Shown here: in pieces, positions 34,801-45,514 of the stretch
How the letters are laid out: every line of letters begins with the position of its first letter
Position numbering within the stretch: the first letter of the stretch is position 1
NCBI GenBank assembly: GCA_973895155.1
Contig: OZ316891.1
Span: 7,998,001-8,062,000 of the forward strand
From: Marsupella aquatica
Lineage: Eukaryota; Marchantiophyta
DNA: 64,000 nucleotides
Reading direction: 5' to 3'
Made by a program: the position numbers and the translations under genes
Notes under the pieces: generated by a model
What the model was told of the DNA's origin: nothing
The model's database searches: none
Seen by the model: the letters and a program-made list of their open reading frames with translations, nothing else

Positions 34801-37079
34801 ACTGAAATTAGTAATATAACCTGCTGCTCTACTGCGAACAGTCCAGGCAATCCATGAGCTCCTTCAAGCTCCTCCCAGCTCAAAGAACTTCTCGGAGTGC
34901 TACCATCTTTACCATGTCCATCCAGAATATAAGCAAGCAGGACAGGTAGACTGTCACAGTCAATCTGCATTGCGACTGGGAGGGCATACGTAGTCAGGTT
35001 ATTCCGGAGTCTGCCATCGCCTGTTAGCAAGCCTGAAAGTAAAGGCGGTATCCAGGATCGTCTGCCAACCTTATTGCCTTCGTTGACCCCTTCGGCACTC
35101 CAACAGTCCTCTTTCAGCCGCTCGAGGAACGTCTTGAGAAAAGTGCTTGCAGAAGAACAGACGTCATCATCGGAAAAGGCATCAATTGTGTGAAAAAGAA
35201 GTTCTGGACTCATCAGCAGCATGTTTCTTGCCCCAATCCTCATTGCTAAGGAAGCTAGAGGTACGTATTTTCCCTTCCTGTACCGGCCAGTAGCTAATAG
35301 ATCACTCGCAATTTGTCTCAGGAAGATGTCGCTTCCTATCTCATCCACGATCTTGCTCTCTGCGGTGTCGCTGCAGTTGATCAAATTGTCGTCCACAACT
35401 ACTGACGCTTCAACATACCTGTCCCGCTTGTGGACCAACTGCACATCTATAAACAAATCGAAAACAACTTGCACTTGTTTCACTGTTTGGGTCAAAGGAT
35501 CTTCCCAATTGTTCCAGATAAGCTGTAGAACTTGGCTGGTCCTTGCTACAGGTAAGGGATCATAGGGGCAAACGGAGATATTATGCTGAATTAAGGACTG
35601 TTCAAAAGCTTTGAAGGCGGAATGAGTAAGATGCCCACAAATTGAGGTTTTGATTTGCTGGAGACATATTTGCATTGCTGTGAACGCGTGGAACATAAAA
35701 TGACTGTCGACAGAACTCTCGCAAAAATTGCACAGAGCTGGCAGAATACCGTCATAAAGCAGAGTCCATACTTCTTGCCTATGAGCCTCTTTCTGACCAA
35801 TATCGTCCTGCTGCTGGTGTGATGGGACTCCAGATTCAGAACAGTTCTTAGAACCTTTCTTAATCCGTAAAAGGTTGACGTTTAGCACATTTCGAGGGAT
35901 AGCTGTGAGAATGCCCCTAAAAAAGCAAAGCCTGCCGAAGACCGATAATTTCGTCACCTCTTCTCTCAGACTGCTTTTGCGGTAAGACTTTACGGCTGTT
36001 TCCAAAATACCGCGCTTGACAGAGGCATCTGTCAGTCCCTCATCTGGCGAAAGCACTTGATAGGAATGATGAGTTGAAGGGAAAGCTGCAGTGGTCAGCA
36101 TTAGAGCCAGGCCCTCTTGAGACGAAGCCAATTGAGCGGCCGCGGCCAGACCAACCCCAGCTGCTACTAAGCAATCCCTGGACAGAACGGCTGTTTGAAG
36201 GACATCCAGTAAGCAACACACAATTGCTCCATAGAGGCCTGCTCCTCCTCCATTCTGTGTTGGGGAGCTCTGTCCCTCTTCAGACCCTGGAGACTGGGAA
36301 TCAGCAGAAACACATGTCTCACAGCTACTTTTATCGTCGTTGAATTGAGCAGTAGGATCATAAAATTTGTCAGGGAACTGCTGAAGAAGGTAATATATAG
36401 ACGACAATGAATCCTGGCACTCCTCCATGTCAGTGGGAGTAGGCCGGCCCCCTTCCAGAGCATGCTGCAAAACACTCTGGACATCAAGGCGAAGCGAATT
36501 GCTCATGCAAGGAGCACAGAAATGAGCAACCTCTTTCAGGACACCCGGCTGTGGCAGTTGTGCCAGAGATGCAGACACAGCCACCACGGCAAACCTACGC
36601 AGCTTGGCTCCCCCGGGGGACCCGTAGTCTTGGCAGCATTCCATGAAGGCATTCTGCAAGGGCACAATGTGGTGCGGCGGCACATGGGAGAGTGTGGAGA
36701 GCAAACCTCGTTGTAAAGGGCGGGAATGCTCCACAAACAGAAGCTCGACGTACACCCGAAGGGCAACCTTCAGCAACTCGTCCTCTTCCACCTTTTCCTC
36801 TTCCACCTCCTCCTCCTCCTTCTCACGGCTCTGCTTTTGGCCCAATTCTAGTTGTTGTTGTTGCTGTTGTTGTATCACCGAAAGAAGGTTGATGCCCAAA
36901 TTCTTCACCAAGGAGACCTGCGCATGAATGGATGGCTGACGCTCGAAAGTGGCGAGCTGAGAGGCGAAGGAATGGAGTGCAGGCCAGGCCTCCAAAGATT
37001 GCAGCGTGCCCTCGGGCAGAAACACGGCGTGCTCCGCCCAGCGCTTGCGTCGCTGTTGGGATCTCCACCGCCCTGCCAT
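28814..37079 (-). CDS. THADA: THADA/Trm732-like protein with DUF2428 domain (2454 aa)
   Basis: Four exons join in frame: 33255-37079, 32733-33007, 31894-32517 and 28814-31454 (2455 codons with stop). All introns are GT-AG. Family landmarks appear in order: QMVMVGCWLSVKE crossing into VSLLLGTI (exon 1-2 junction), then DKTRTGFIALSDRLL, DDLLRRSAGIPPAFLALFL and YPTLHPFLLQELQEATWQLEHG (start of exon 4). The RRSAGIP core is the DUF2428 hallmark. The long N- and C-terminal parts look like alpha-helical repeats. In yeast the homologue Trm732 partners the methyltransferase Trm7 for 2'-O-methylation of tRNA position 32, so a role in tRNA modification is inferred. The N-terminus (MAGRWRSQQRRKRW) is basic. 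A Gln run followed by an acidic Lys/Glu stretch lies near residues 70-100. The start is the first ATG of a frame that matches the family. Confidence 0.93.
31499..31524 (+). repeat. 26-bp intronic copy of an exon 4 segment
   Basis: These bases in THADA intron 3 are identical to 31301-31326 in exon 4, which encodes LSRLKPSF. The intronic copy stays open in frame with exon 4, so the same eight residues would appear if the intron were retained. Confidence 0.85.
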
Positions 37080-37339
37080 CGCTGCGATGCTCTGCTCCTC
37101 AGGAGCTGTGTGCAGCAGAGCAGCGTTCTTAAACCCTACTGTTGTGGTCCTCCTCCATAATCCCCCACGACTGACTGCCTCGTGCTTTCGCTACATTTGT
37201 GAAAAGCGACGTGAATCTATTCTCCTAAAACCTCGAAGGATTCGCACCTGGACCATTTCGCATGTGATGGTGCTCTCGCTCTCCACCCTCGCTCTAACCA
37301 GTTTCTTGGGGTTTATGTGGTTTTTTTTGGTTGAGTAAG
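37080..37339. promoter_or_regulatory. Upstream region of THADA
   Basis: These 260 bp before the THADA start codon should contain its 5' UTR and core promoter. I see no clear TATA box in the expected orientation. The next feature upstream is a tandem repeat. Confidence 0.35.
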
Positions 37340-37624
37340 GTCCGTTTCCCCTTATTTTTGTTCTCACTGCTTTCTTTTGATAGAGGATGTCGGTGGCACT
37401 TGAGAGGGCTCAGGTTTTCATCATTCTTTCTCGAGTCCTTTTCCCCTTACTTTTGTTCTCACGGTAGTCTTTTGATAGAGGATGTTAATGGCAATTCAGA
37501 GTACTTAGGCTTCCACCATTCTTTCTCAAGTCCTTTTCCCCTTACTTTTGTTCGTGTGGTAGTCTTTTGATAGAGGATGTTAATGGAAATTCAGAGGACT
37601 CAGGCTTTCCCCATTCTTTCTCGA
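37340..37624 (+). repeat. 95-bp tandem repeat, three units
   Basis: Units 37340-37434, 37435-37529 and 37530-37624 each begin GTCC(G/T)TTTCCCCTTA and end in TTCTTTCTC(G/A)A. Units 2 and 3 are the more alike. The length is not a multiple of three. Confidence 0.88.
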
Positions 37625-37627
37625 GCC

Positions 37628-37715
37628 AAGGCTATTAGTTTTAGGGCCTCTAGACAGATTCCCTTTAGTGACTTTTTTATGCAATTTACTCCAAAGTTCT
37701 ATCAGGCTTTCTAGT
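37628..37715 (+). repeat. Diverged relative of the 18.43 kb sequence
   Basis: This stretch aligns with 18428-18512: AGGCTATT(A/G)GTTTTAGGG, CTCTA, TGAC and the closing TTTCT blocks line up with scattered differences. Both copies adjoin a different tandem repeat (95 bp here, 87 bp there), which suggests one dispersed repeat family. Confidence 0.5.
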
Positions 37716-37907
37716 TTTATGCTCGGCAAAGTCTTAGATCTTAGTTTAGTTCTTTGTGTATTTTTTGGTATTGTGGGGGACCCACTTGTTTGTTGGGCCT
37801 CCTCCAACTTCTCATGATCATCTTTCTTCTTTCCCTCCCTTTATTGGGTACTTTTGCCTATGGGACCATGTCTCCCAATTTGGCCCTCCGTGTCTTTTGG
37901 CAGTTTG

Positions 37908-38250
37908 TGTTAGATATTGCTCTAGTCTTGTGATTCATGAGCTAATTACAGTTAGGCTAACTCGGGTTAGAACTTAACTATTGTTAGCGGTAGTGCTGTT
38001 GTGTATATAGCCAGGGCTGATGCAGACCCTGGTGGAACTTAGGCTCATTGTTACGGAGCTAGTTGAAAGATAGGGAGAGCTTGTGCTGTGGATGCTTGGT
38101 ATGGCCGGTCGGCCTATAGTGCAGTAAAGCTCTTGTGTGTTCCCGTGGACGTAGCCTCATGAGAAGGTGAACCACGTATCTCTCTGTGTCGACTATTGTG
38201 CGTTGGATGGTTCATGGGCTTGCCGTTACGAATGTCGTCTATGCTCAACA
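37908..38250 (+). repeat. 5' LTR of copia copy 1
   Basis: It begins TGTTAG and ends CAACA, the usual TG...CA ends. A TATA-like GTATATAG lies at 38002-38009. Its 3' part, from AGGCTCATTG (about 38040) onward, is closely related to the LTR of copy 2, while its 5' part is not. Confidence 0.92.
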
Positions 38251-38252
38251 AG

Positions 38253-38264
38253 TGGTATCAGAGC
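38253..38264 (+). promoter_or_regulatory. Primer-binding site, initiator tRNA-Met
   Basis: TGGTATCAGAGC starts two bases after the LTR and complements the 3' end of plant initiator tRNA-Met, the standard primer for copia reverse transcription. Confidence 0.92.
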
Positions 38265-39042
38265 ATGCCTGGGAGGTGACGAGGTTTTTTCGTGACAGGT
38301 TTTCCAGCGTTCATTGTCGATGGTACATTCGGAGTTTCGTCGCATGAAACTTGAATGTGTGTGGCTGTGCAGATAGGTTAGTGAGAGGGCTTTCTAACGG
38401 TGGTTAGAACTTGCTGATCGGTATCCGAGGTGCGGAGGAATCAAAGTTTGCGTTGTTCAGGTTTTATTCATGTTCGACGGTATTTCGGGGAAGAGACCAG
38501 AGATCACATTTTTCAATGGTGTGAGCCATGCGGTGCTGGAGGGATCGCATATTATTGCTCAAGTTGAAGGTTGAAGCGAGCTGGTCATTTCGGTAGCTGG
38601 ATTGCTGTCGAGTTGTTACCGAGTGCGACGTGACGAGTGAAGGAGGCGTTCAGGTTTTTTCACAAGCTATGGAGCTTGTTCTCATCTGAACCGGGTTTCT
38701 CTTCGTGACGTCCGACTTGGTGGAAGAAATGTGAAGTGCTAAGGCTCAACGGGTTGATCGCGGTGAGGCGGTCGTTTTGAGCCTGGGATTGGCACTTGAC
38801 GCGGAGTGAAGACGACACAACAGAAATTTTTACTCTGCTGGAGCTATAGACTGTGCCGGTGAAATTCAACAACATTTTGGGTCGGCGGCATTCATTTTTC
38901 TCGTTGGAAACGACAATTTGGCACTGCAGAAAGGCGAGGTGCAACTGTGACTTAGGGCACAGAGAAAACGACAAATTAAGAAATAGTACTTTGTCCGTAA
39001 TTTCCGCCGTATTTAGCGCTTGGCTTGTGTGAGTAGTGAGCT

Positions 39043-39310
39043 CACGACCCACAGGTGGCGAGGTCTTGGCTTGAGTGAGTAGTGAGCTCACGACCCACGG
39101 TCCATGAGATTTTGATTTGAGTGAGAAGATATTCCACAACCCACGGTTCGTGAGTCATGTGGGTATGCCTAGGTAGGCATGTACCCACGACCCACGATCT
39201 ATGAGGGGTCTTGATTATTATTGAGTTTGGGGGCGGATAGCCTACGACCCATGGTCCGTGCGAGATCATCTTGGAAGCTTGGCTCGCACCCACCACCCAC
39301 GGCCTGTGGC
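39043..39310 (+). repeat. Palindromic repeat array in leader of copia copy 1
   Basis: Six degenerate copies of CACGACCCACGGTCCGTGAG start at 39043, 39089, 39135, 39186, 39243 and 39291, spaced 46-57 bp. The core CACGGTCCGTG is a near-palindrome able to form a small hairpin. The array lies between primer site and gag and is absent from copy 2. Confidence 0.75.
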
Positions 39311-39446
39311 CTCTCAACGGATTTTGGTTTCGATTTTTTGTTTTTCAGTGTTTGGACTCCTAGCTTCGTGGGCTACGCGGCGATGTTGAGTTTTTTTAGT
39401 TTTATGAAAAGCTTCAAAAAAAGACGTTTTTTCATGATTGTTTCAT

Positions 39447-40499
39447 ATGAGTGACTCGGAGAATACTGGAAGAATTGGCGTCGGTGGAGCTTCAGGATCG
39501 CGACATTCAAACGGAGAGTCAAAGGAGGAGCTGCTACTGTTTGAGGAGGAACTAGTGACACCGATACGATCACCCGTGCCGCGTGCAGTGGAGGAAGTTG
39601 TTCTACTACCTGAGTTGTCGGTAGTGGGGAAGAAGAGGGAGATGGCTAGATTCGGAAGAGTGAAGTTTGAGGTGGAAAAGTACGATGGTCGTACTGATTA
39701 CTTATTGTGGGAGAAGTAAGTGAAGGGTGTTCTTCGTGCAATGGGCTTAGCTCATCTGCTCTCTTCGCGAAAGCAGTATGATGGAGAAGAGGATATCTCA
39801 GAGAAGCAGTGGAGACAGGAGCAGGTGATTGCTGTCAACGCAGTGATGCTATATCTCAAGCCGCACATCATCAAGCAGCTGGATGATTATGCGGATTGCG
39901 CGTCACTATTCAAGGCTCTAAGAGAGAAGTACTACCGGGAAGATGCGTCAGACCGGCTGTACAAGAAGTCTCTCTTGATGAGCCTCAGGCTCAAGGAAGG
40001 GAGCAAGATGCAGGATCACTTGGATGAATTTGACAGTCTTGCGGTGGATCTGTCAAACCTGGGAAAAAGAGTTGAAGATGAGGATAAGGCCTTGCTTTTG
40101 CTAAGCTCCTTACCGCCGTCATATCAGGGCTTGAAATAGGTGCTCTTGTATAGAGATTTGAAGTCCATTTCGTATAATGAGGTGGTGAGCTCATTACTGT
40201 CTGATGATGCTCAGAAGAAGCTGGGTCAATCACAGAGAGCATCTTCTTCTGGCACTGCGCTCAATGTGAACAGGGGAAGAGCAGCACAGCGCACGAATGG
40301 GCAGAACAGGTTTAGATCTACATCACGGGGGAGATCTAAATCCATAGGGAAATCGCAAGAGAGGAAGCCTCTTGCATGTTATTGTGGCAAGCCTGACCAC
40401 ATGAAAAGGGATTGTCGAGTAAAGGTCCCTACTGCCTCTGCTAACGCGGCATCGAGCTCGCATGAGGTAGATTTACTCGATGATGATGACATATTGTGA
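39447..40499 (+). pseudogene. gag of copia copy 1, broken
   Basis: It starts MSDSENTG at 39447 and stays in one frame, interrupted by TAA (39717-39719), TAG (40137-40139) and TGA (40497-40499). The capsid region (copia UBN2-type, LWEK at its start) precedes the nucleocapsid. The zinc knuckle reads CYCGKPDHMKRDC, so the first two cysteines are one residue apart instead of two and zinc binding is probably lost. The TAA replaces the Gln codon seen in copy 2 (EKQVKGVL). Confidence 0.85.
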
Positions 40500-43400
40500 T
40501 GTCAAGGTTATGCTCTCAACGTAGTGTCAAATCCAGGTAGTGATGACTGGATTCTAGATAGTGCATGTACTTTTCATATTTGCTCTAGGAGAAATTTTTT
40601 CAGTTCTTACACGGTTTCCAACGGGTCAGTGTTGATGGGAAATGGAATCCCATGTCAAGTTGTTGGACTTGGATCTGTAAGATTTCAGATGTTTGATGGT
40701 GTTGTGAGAACGTTGAGGAATGTGAGACATATTCCTAGCATGATGAAAAATCTCATTTCACTTGGAGTTTTAGAAGCAAATGGCCATCAATGGAGCTCTG
40801 CTAATGGTGTCCTTCAGGTTTCAACTGGTACTAAAGTCGTATTGAAGGGAAAGAGACATAGCAATCTATACGTTTTGGAGGGCAGTGTAGTATGTGATGA
40901 AGCCAATGTAACCTTATCTCATGAGGAGATGGCCCGGCTGTGGCACTTCCGTTTGGGCCACATGAGTGAAAAGGTTTGGCTATTCTTAAAAAAAAATGAT
41001 TACTTTCTACTTTGCAGTCTTGTAAGTTAGAATTTTGTGAGCACTGTGTGCTTGGGAAGCAGCACAGGAAACCCTTCGGAGTTGGAACTCACACCAGCAA
41101 GGAGGTACTTGAGTATGTACATAGTGATGTGTGGGGTCCAGTCCCTACTCCCTCACATTCTGGACGGTTATACTATGTCACGTTCATTGACGATTACTCA
41201 AGGTATGTGTGGATATACTTTCTACACAATAAGTCTGATATTTTTGCCACTTTTAAGGAGTGGAAAGCCCAAGTTGAGAATCAGACTGGTAATAAGGTGA
41301 GATATTTATGATTGGATAACGGCGGTGAATACAGTTCTGGTGAATTTGGAACGTATTGTAAGAAGCAGGGGATTACCCCCCCCATCTCACAACTAGTTAT
41401 ACTCCTCAGCAGAATGGTGTTTCTGAGAGACTCAATCGAACACTATTGGACCGCTCGAGGAGTATGTTGAGTCAATCATGCTTACCACATGAGTTTTGGA
41501 TTGAAGCTGTCAACACTGCAGCTTATTTGGTAAATTTTTCTCCATCCAGTTCTATTGGATTCAGACGCCATTTGAAATGAGGTATGGGCGCCTAGCAGAT
41601 TACTCACATCTGAGGATTTTTCGATGTGATGCTTATGTGCTTACACCTTCCCAGCTTCGATCCAAGCTGGAGTCCAAGTCGAAGAAGTGCATTTTCCTTG
41701 GCTATCAGAAAGGTGTGAAGGGTTATAGGTTATGGGATCCAGTAACCTGTAAGCTAATTGTCAGTCGAGATGTGTCCTTTAATGAATCCAGATCATCAAA
41801 GGAGGGGGAGAGTTCTCAGGACTCCCATACTGACAAGGAGAAATCTCCCATCCCGGACCAGGTTGAGGGGGAGATTAGTCATGATTTTGTTCATGACAGG
41901 AGAGATGGAGAAGCTTCGGGTTTGGAGTTGGTTCCTGTGATGGAACAAGAGGAGCAGATTGTTGCTGGGGTACCTCAAATTCAGCCAGCAGCAGCAGCAG
42001 CAGCAGATCAGCCTAAGTCATCTACTAGAAGAACTTCCAGTCGTTCTACTAGAGCTCATACTAGGTATGGTCAATGGGCAGACTCATCTAAGCTAGATGA
42101 TATTGACATTGCACCTGATGATGATGACATGGCTTTGATCTTGGAAGAAGGAGAGCCTTCTTCGTACAGTGAGGCTTGTGCTTCAGAACAGATGCATGAG
42201 TGGAATGCAGCAATGCAGAGGGAGTTGCAATCTTTGAGTGACAACAAGACATGAGAGCTGGTGGAGCTTCCAAGAGGTCAGCAAGTGATGGACAGCAAGT
42301 GGATTTATAAGTTGAAGGACAGTCCTTCAGAGGGTGGAGATAAAATCTACAAGGCAAGGCTTGTTGCCAAGGGGTTCACTCAGGAGAAAGGAGTGGACTA
42401 CAATGAGGTCTTTTCACCGGTGGCTAAGTATTCCACAATTCAGATCTTGTGTCAACTTGTTGTGTTTTTGAATCTGGTGATGGATCAAATGGATGTTGTT
42501 ATAGTTTTTCTCTATGGCAACTTGGAAGAGTTGATCTTCAAGAGACAGCCACTAGGCTTTATGAAGAAGGGTCAAGAGAACTTAGTTTGCAAATTGCTCA
42601 AGTCTTTGTATGGATTGAAGTAGTCTCCCAGACAGTGGAACAAGCGGTTTGATGATTTCATGCTTGCTCAAGGTTTTATAATGATGGTTTATGATCCTTG
42701 TGTGTATACAAAATCAGTCAAGAATGATGTATTTGGTTTTATCATTCTGGTGATCTATGTGGATGACATGCTGATTGTGGCTAAAGATCAATCTGAGGTT
42801 GACAGTCTCAAAGCAAAACTGAGTGTTGAATTCGGGATGAAGGATCTTGGTAAGGCCAAGAGGATCTTAGGGATGGAGATTTTTAGGAACTCTGAGACTG
42901 GACAGTTGTACTTGAGTCAAGGCCAGTATGCGAGGAAAGTACTTGCACAATTCAACATGGAGAACTGTAAGCCAGTGAATATTCCTTTAGCTTCACATTT
43001 CAAGTTATCATCGGCTTTCTCTCCTACAGATGTTGTGGAGAAAGGTCTGATGGCTAAGATTCCTTATGAGAAGACAGTAGGCTGTCTGATGTATTTGATG
43101 ACTTGTACTAGGTCTGACTTGGCCCTAGCGATAGGCAAGGTTAGCAGATTCATGTCAAATCTAGGGGAGGTACACTGGGAAGCTGTGAAATGGATTCTCA
43201 GGTATGTGAAAGGAACAGAGGACTATAGATTACTATTTGATAACAGATCAGATAGAAAGTTAGTTGGCTATGTAGATTCTGACTATGGAGGCTGTCTGGA
43301 CACAAGGAGGTCAACAACTGGATTTGTATACACTCTTGGAGGAGGATGTATCAGTTGGAAATCTACCTTCCATAAGTGTATATCTCAGTCTACTATAGAA

Positions 43401-43724
43401 GCAGAGTATGTTGCAGCAGCAGAAGCAACAAAGGAAACAATTTGGTTGGACAAGTTGATCGCGGAGATGGGTTTAGAGCATGGCAAAATGACTCTAAACT
43501 GTGATAGTCAGAGAGCTCTTCACTTGGCTGCTAACCAGGTGATGGATAGCAGGGTGAAGCACATTGATATCAGGTACCATTTTATCAGGCAAACAGTGTC
43601 TGATAAAACTTTTGAGCTAGTCAAGATTGATGGAAAGCTCAATCCCGCTGATGCCTTTACCAAAGTGATTCTTTTGGAGAGTTTCTCAAGACACCGTGCT
43701 ACTTTGCAGGTTTTGCAGTTGTAG
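40500..43724 (+). pseudogene. pol of copia copy 1, broken
   Basis: Domains in order: protease (WILDSACTFHIC, about 40548), GAG-pre-integrase (LWHFRLGH), integrase zinc region and core (CEHCVLGKQHR; HSDVWGP; LDNGGEY), reverse transcriptase with YVDDM (about 42756-42770), and RNase H (YVDSDYGG to STIEAEYVAAAEA). Breaks: a -1 shift near 40975, TGA at 41309-41311, a shift in a C run near 41377-41383, a -1 shift near 41560, TGA at 42252-42254 where copy 2 has Trp, and TAG at 42621-42623 where copy 2 has Gln. Most stops fit C-to-T or G-to-A change. Confidence 0.9.
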
Positions 43725-43918
43725 TGCAAGTAGAGTTATTTAGCAATGTGTGTCTATTTGTGTATGGATTACTCATTCCTGTTTGGCTATGGCTTAGTTC
43801 TAGTTAACCCTTAGTTAACCCTTGTGGTTTTTAGGGGGAGACCTGGTTTGGTGATTGTCTAGAACTTCCCGCTGAGGATCCATATGGTAGCATTTAGTCC
43901 AGTCCCCAAGACAAGAGT

Positions 43919-43930
43919 CAAGGGGGAGTT
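43919..43930 (+). promoter_or_regulatory. Polypurine tract of copia copy 1
   Basis: CAAGGGGGAGTT lies directly before the 3' LTR, where plus-strand DNA synthesis is primed. Confidence 0.85.
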
Positions 43931-44274
43931 TGTTAGATATTACTCTAGTCTTGTGACTCATGAGCTAACTACAGTTAGGCTAACTCGGGTTAGGACTTAG
44001 CTATTGTTAGCGGTAGTGCTGTTGTGTATATAGCCAGGGTTGATGCCAGACCCTGGTGGAACTTAGGCTCATTGTTACGGAGCTAGTTGAGAGATAGAGA
44101 GAGCTTGTGCTGTGGATGCTTGGTATGGCCGGCCGGCCTAGAGTGCAGTAAAGCTCTTGTGTGTTCCCGTGGACGTAGCCTCATGAGGAGGTGAACCATG
44201 TATCTCTCTGTGTCGACTATTGTGCGTTGGATGGTTCATGGGCTTGCCGTTACGAATGTCGTCTATGCTCAACA
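43931..44274 (+). repeat. 3' LTR of copia copy 1
   Basis: 344 bp, TGTTAG...CAACA, about 96% identical to 37908-38250 by eye. Confidence 0.92.
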
Positions 44275-44704
44275 TTTTGTGGCTTTGATTGTATCTCAAT
44301 TATGGCCCTGTTTTGACACACCTTAGTAAGGCATCTCAAAGCAACCCAGTTAGGGATGATGGCTTTCGGTCATAGCTTTCTCAAAGAGTTGCGTAAAAGC
44401 GTTTTTATATATTTTCTTCACTAGCCTCTAGAGTGACTTAGGGTCATGGCATGTGACCAATCTTTATGGCAAAAAGTTATGGATCATGAATGAATTTGGC
44501 AGTCCATAAATTTTTCTTTCAGAAACATGCAGTGAAGGTCCATAAAATTTTGAGGTTTGAGACCCACTCATTTGAACCACTACATTACAGACTATTGTGT
44601 CTAAGTGCAGGATCCCAGGAAGCCAAACCTGCACTCAAAAAGGGTATCCACTATGTTATGAGTGCAAGGGATACGCTTTTATGCACTTCTCCATGTGTGC
44701 ATGG
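44275..44704. other. Host spacer between the two copia elements
   Basis: 430 bp of non-element DNA with no gene recognised. It ends in CATGG (44700-44704), the left target duplication of copy 2. Confidence 0.6.
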
Positions 44705-45089
44705 TGTTGGGTATTTACTCTTACGTCTAGGTTAGGTATGACGTGGTTGGTACAACAACGTGGGTTGGTACAACTACGTGGTTAGGTACAACTACGTGAT
44801 TAGGTACAACTATGTGGTTAGGTACAACTAAGTTGCACACTATATCATAAGAGGCATGTGTGCTTGGAGAGGTAGAACCAAGGCTCATTGTTATGGAGCC
44901 ACTTGAGAGATAGGGAGAGCTTACACTGTGGAGACTCGGTATAGCTGACGGGCTTAGAGTTCAGTAAAGCTCTCTTGTGTGTTCCCGTGGACGTAGCCTC
45001 AAGGAGGTGAACCACGTATCTCTTGTGTTGACTATTGTGCGTTGGATGGTTCATGGGCTTGCCGTTGCGATCGTCGTCTATGCTCAACA
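44705..45089 (+). repeat. 5' LTR of copia copy 2
   Basis: 385 bp, TGTTGGG...CAACA. The U3 side contains an 18-bp minisatellite (44731-44833); the rest, from AGGCTCATTG onward, resembles the LTR of copy 1. Confidence 0.93.
44731..44833 (+). repeat. 18-bp minisatellite in U3 of the 5' LTR
   Basis: Units of the form GGTTAGGTACAACTACGT run head to tail with variants. Several contain ACGTG, the core bound by plant bZIP factors. The 3' LTR has two more units. Confidence 0.85.
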
Positions 45090-45091
45090 AT

Positions 45092-45103
45092 TGGTATCAG
45101 AGC
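45092..45103 (+). promoter_or_regulatory. Primer-binding site, initiator tRNA-Met
   Basis: TGGTATCAGAGC two bases after the 5' LTR, identical to that of copy 1. Confidence 0.92.
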
Positions 45104-45449
45104 ATGCTTGGGAGGTGACGTGTGTTCGTGACGGGATTTCATTACGGTTTTTCCAGCGTTGAGTGTCGGTGGATTTCCCGGAGTTCCGTCGCATGGAACT
45201 TGGAGTTTATGGGCTCAACGGATAGATCGGGGCAAGAGCTTTCTAACGGTGTGAAGAAATCGCTGAACGGAGCTCGTGGTGCAAAGAGATCTAAGTTTTC
45301 GTCGTTCTGGATTTTGTGAAGAAAGTTGGCAATCGACTCGGAGGGAGAAGCGTCAAGTGTTTTGACTCAACGGAGAGATTGAGGCAAGACGATTGTTTTG
45401 AGTCCGGGATTGGCTCTTTGATGCAAAGAGGAAGGCTAAGCAAAATCAA

Positions 45450-45514
45450 TTACCTTGTTGGACTTGGTGACGGCACCAAGTGCAATTGATCAACATTCGT
45501 TGTTGACAAGGTAA
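45450..45514 (+). other. Nested stem-loop in leader of copia copy 2
   Basis: Outer arms TTACCTTGT (45450-45458) and ACAAGGTAA (45506-45514) pair perfectly over 9 bp. They enclose CTTGGTG-ACGG-CACCAAG (45463-45480), a 7-bp hairpin with a 4-base loop. Its place between primer site and gag is where packaging or dimerisation signals of retroelements lie; that function is inference. Confidence 0.5.

Larger units (their letters stand above)
37908..44274 (+). mobile_element. Ty1/copia LTR retrotransposon, copy 1 (6367 bp, defective)
   Basis: Structure: 5' LTR 37908-38250, primer site, leader with a repeat array, gag, protease, integrase, reverse transcriptase and RNase H, polypurine tract, 3' LTR 43931-44274. 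The integrase-before-RT order defines copia. The LTRs differ at about a dozen positions plus one indel over 343 bp, nearly all transitions. The flanking 5-mers are GTTTG (37903-37907) and TTTTG (44275-44279), a target duplication with one mismatch. The coding region carries several stops and frameshifts, so the copy cannot make a full polyprotein. Confidence 0.93.
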
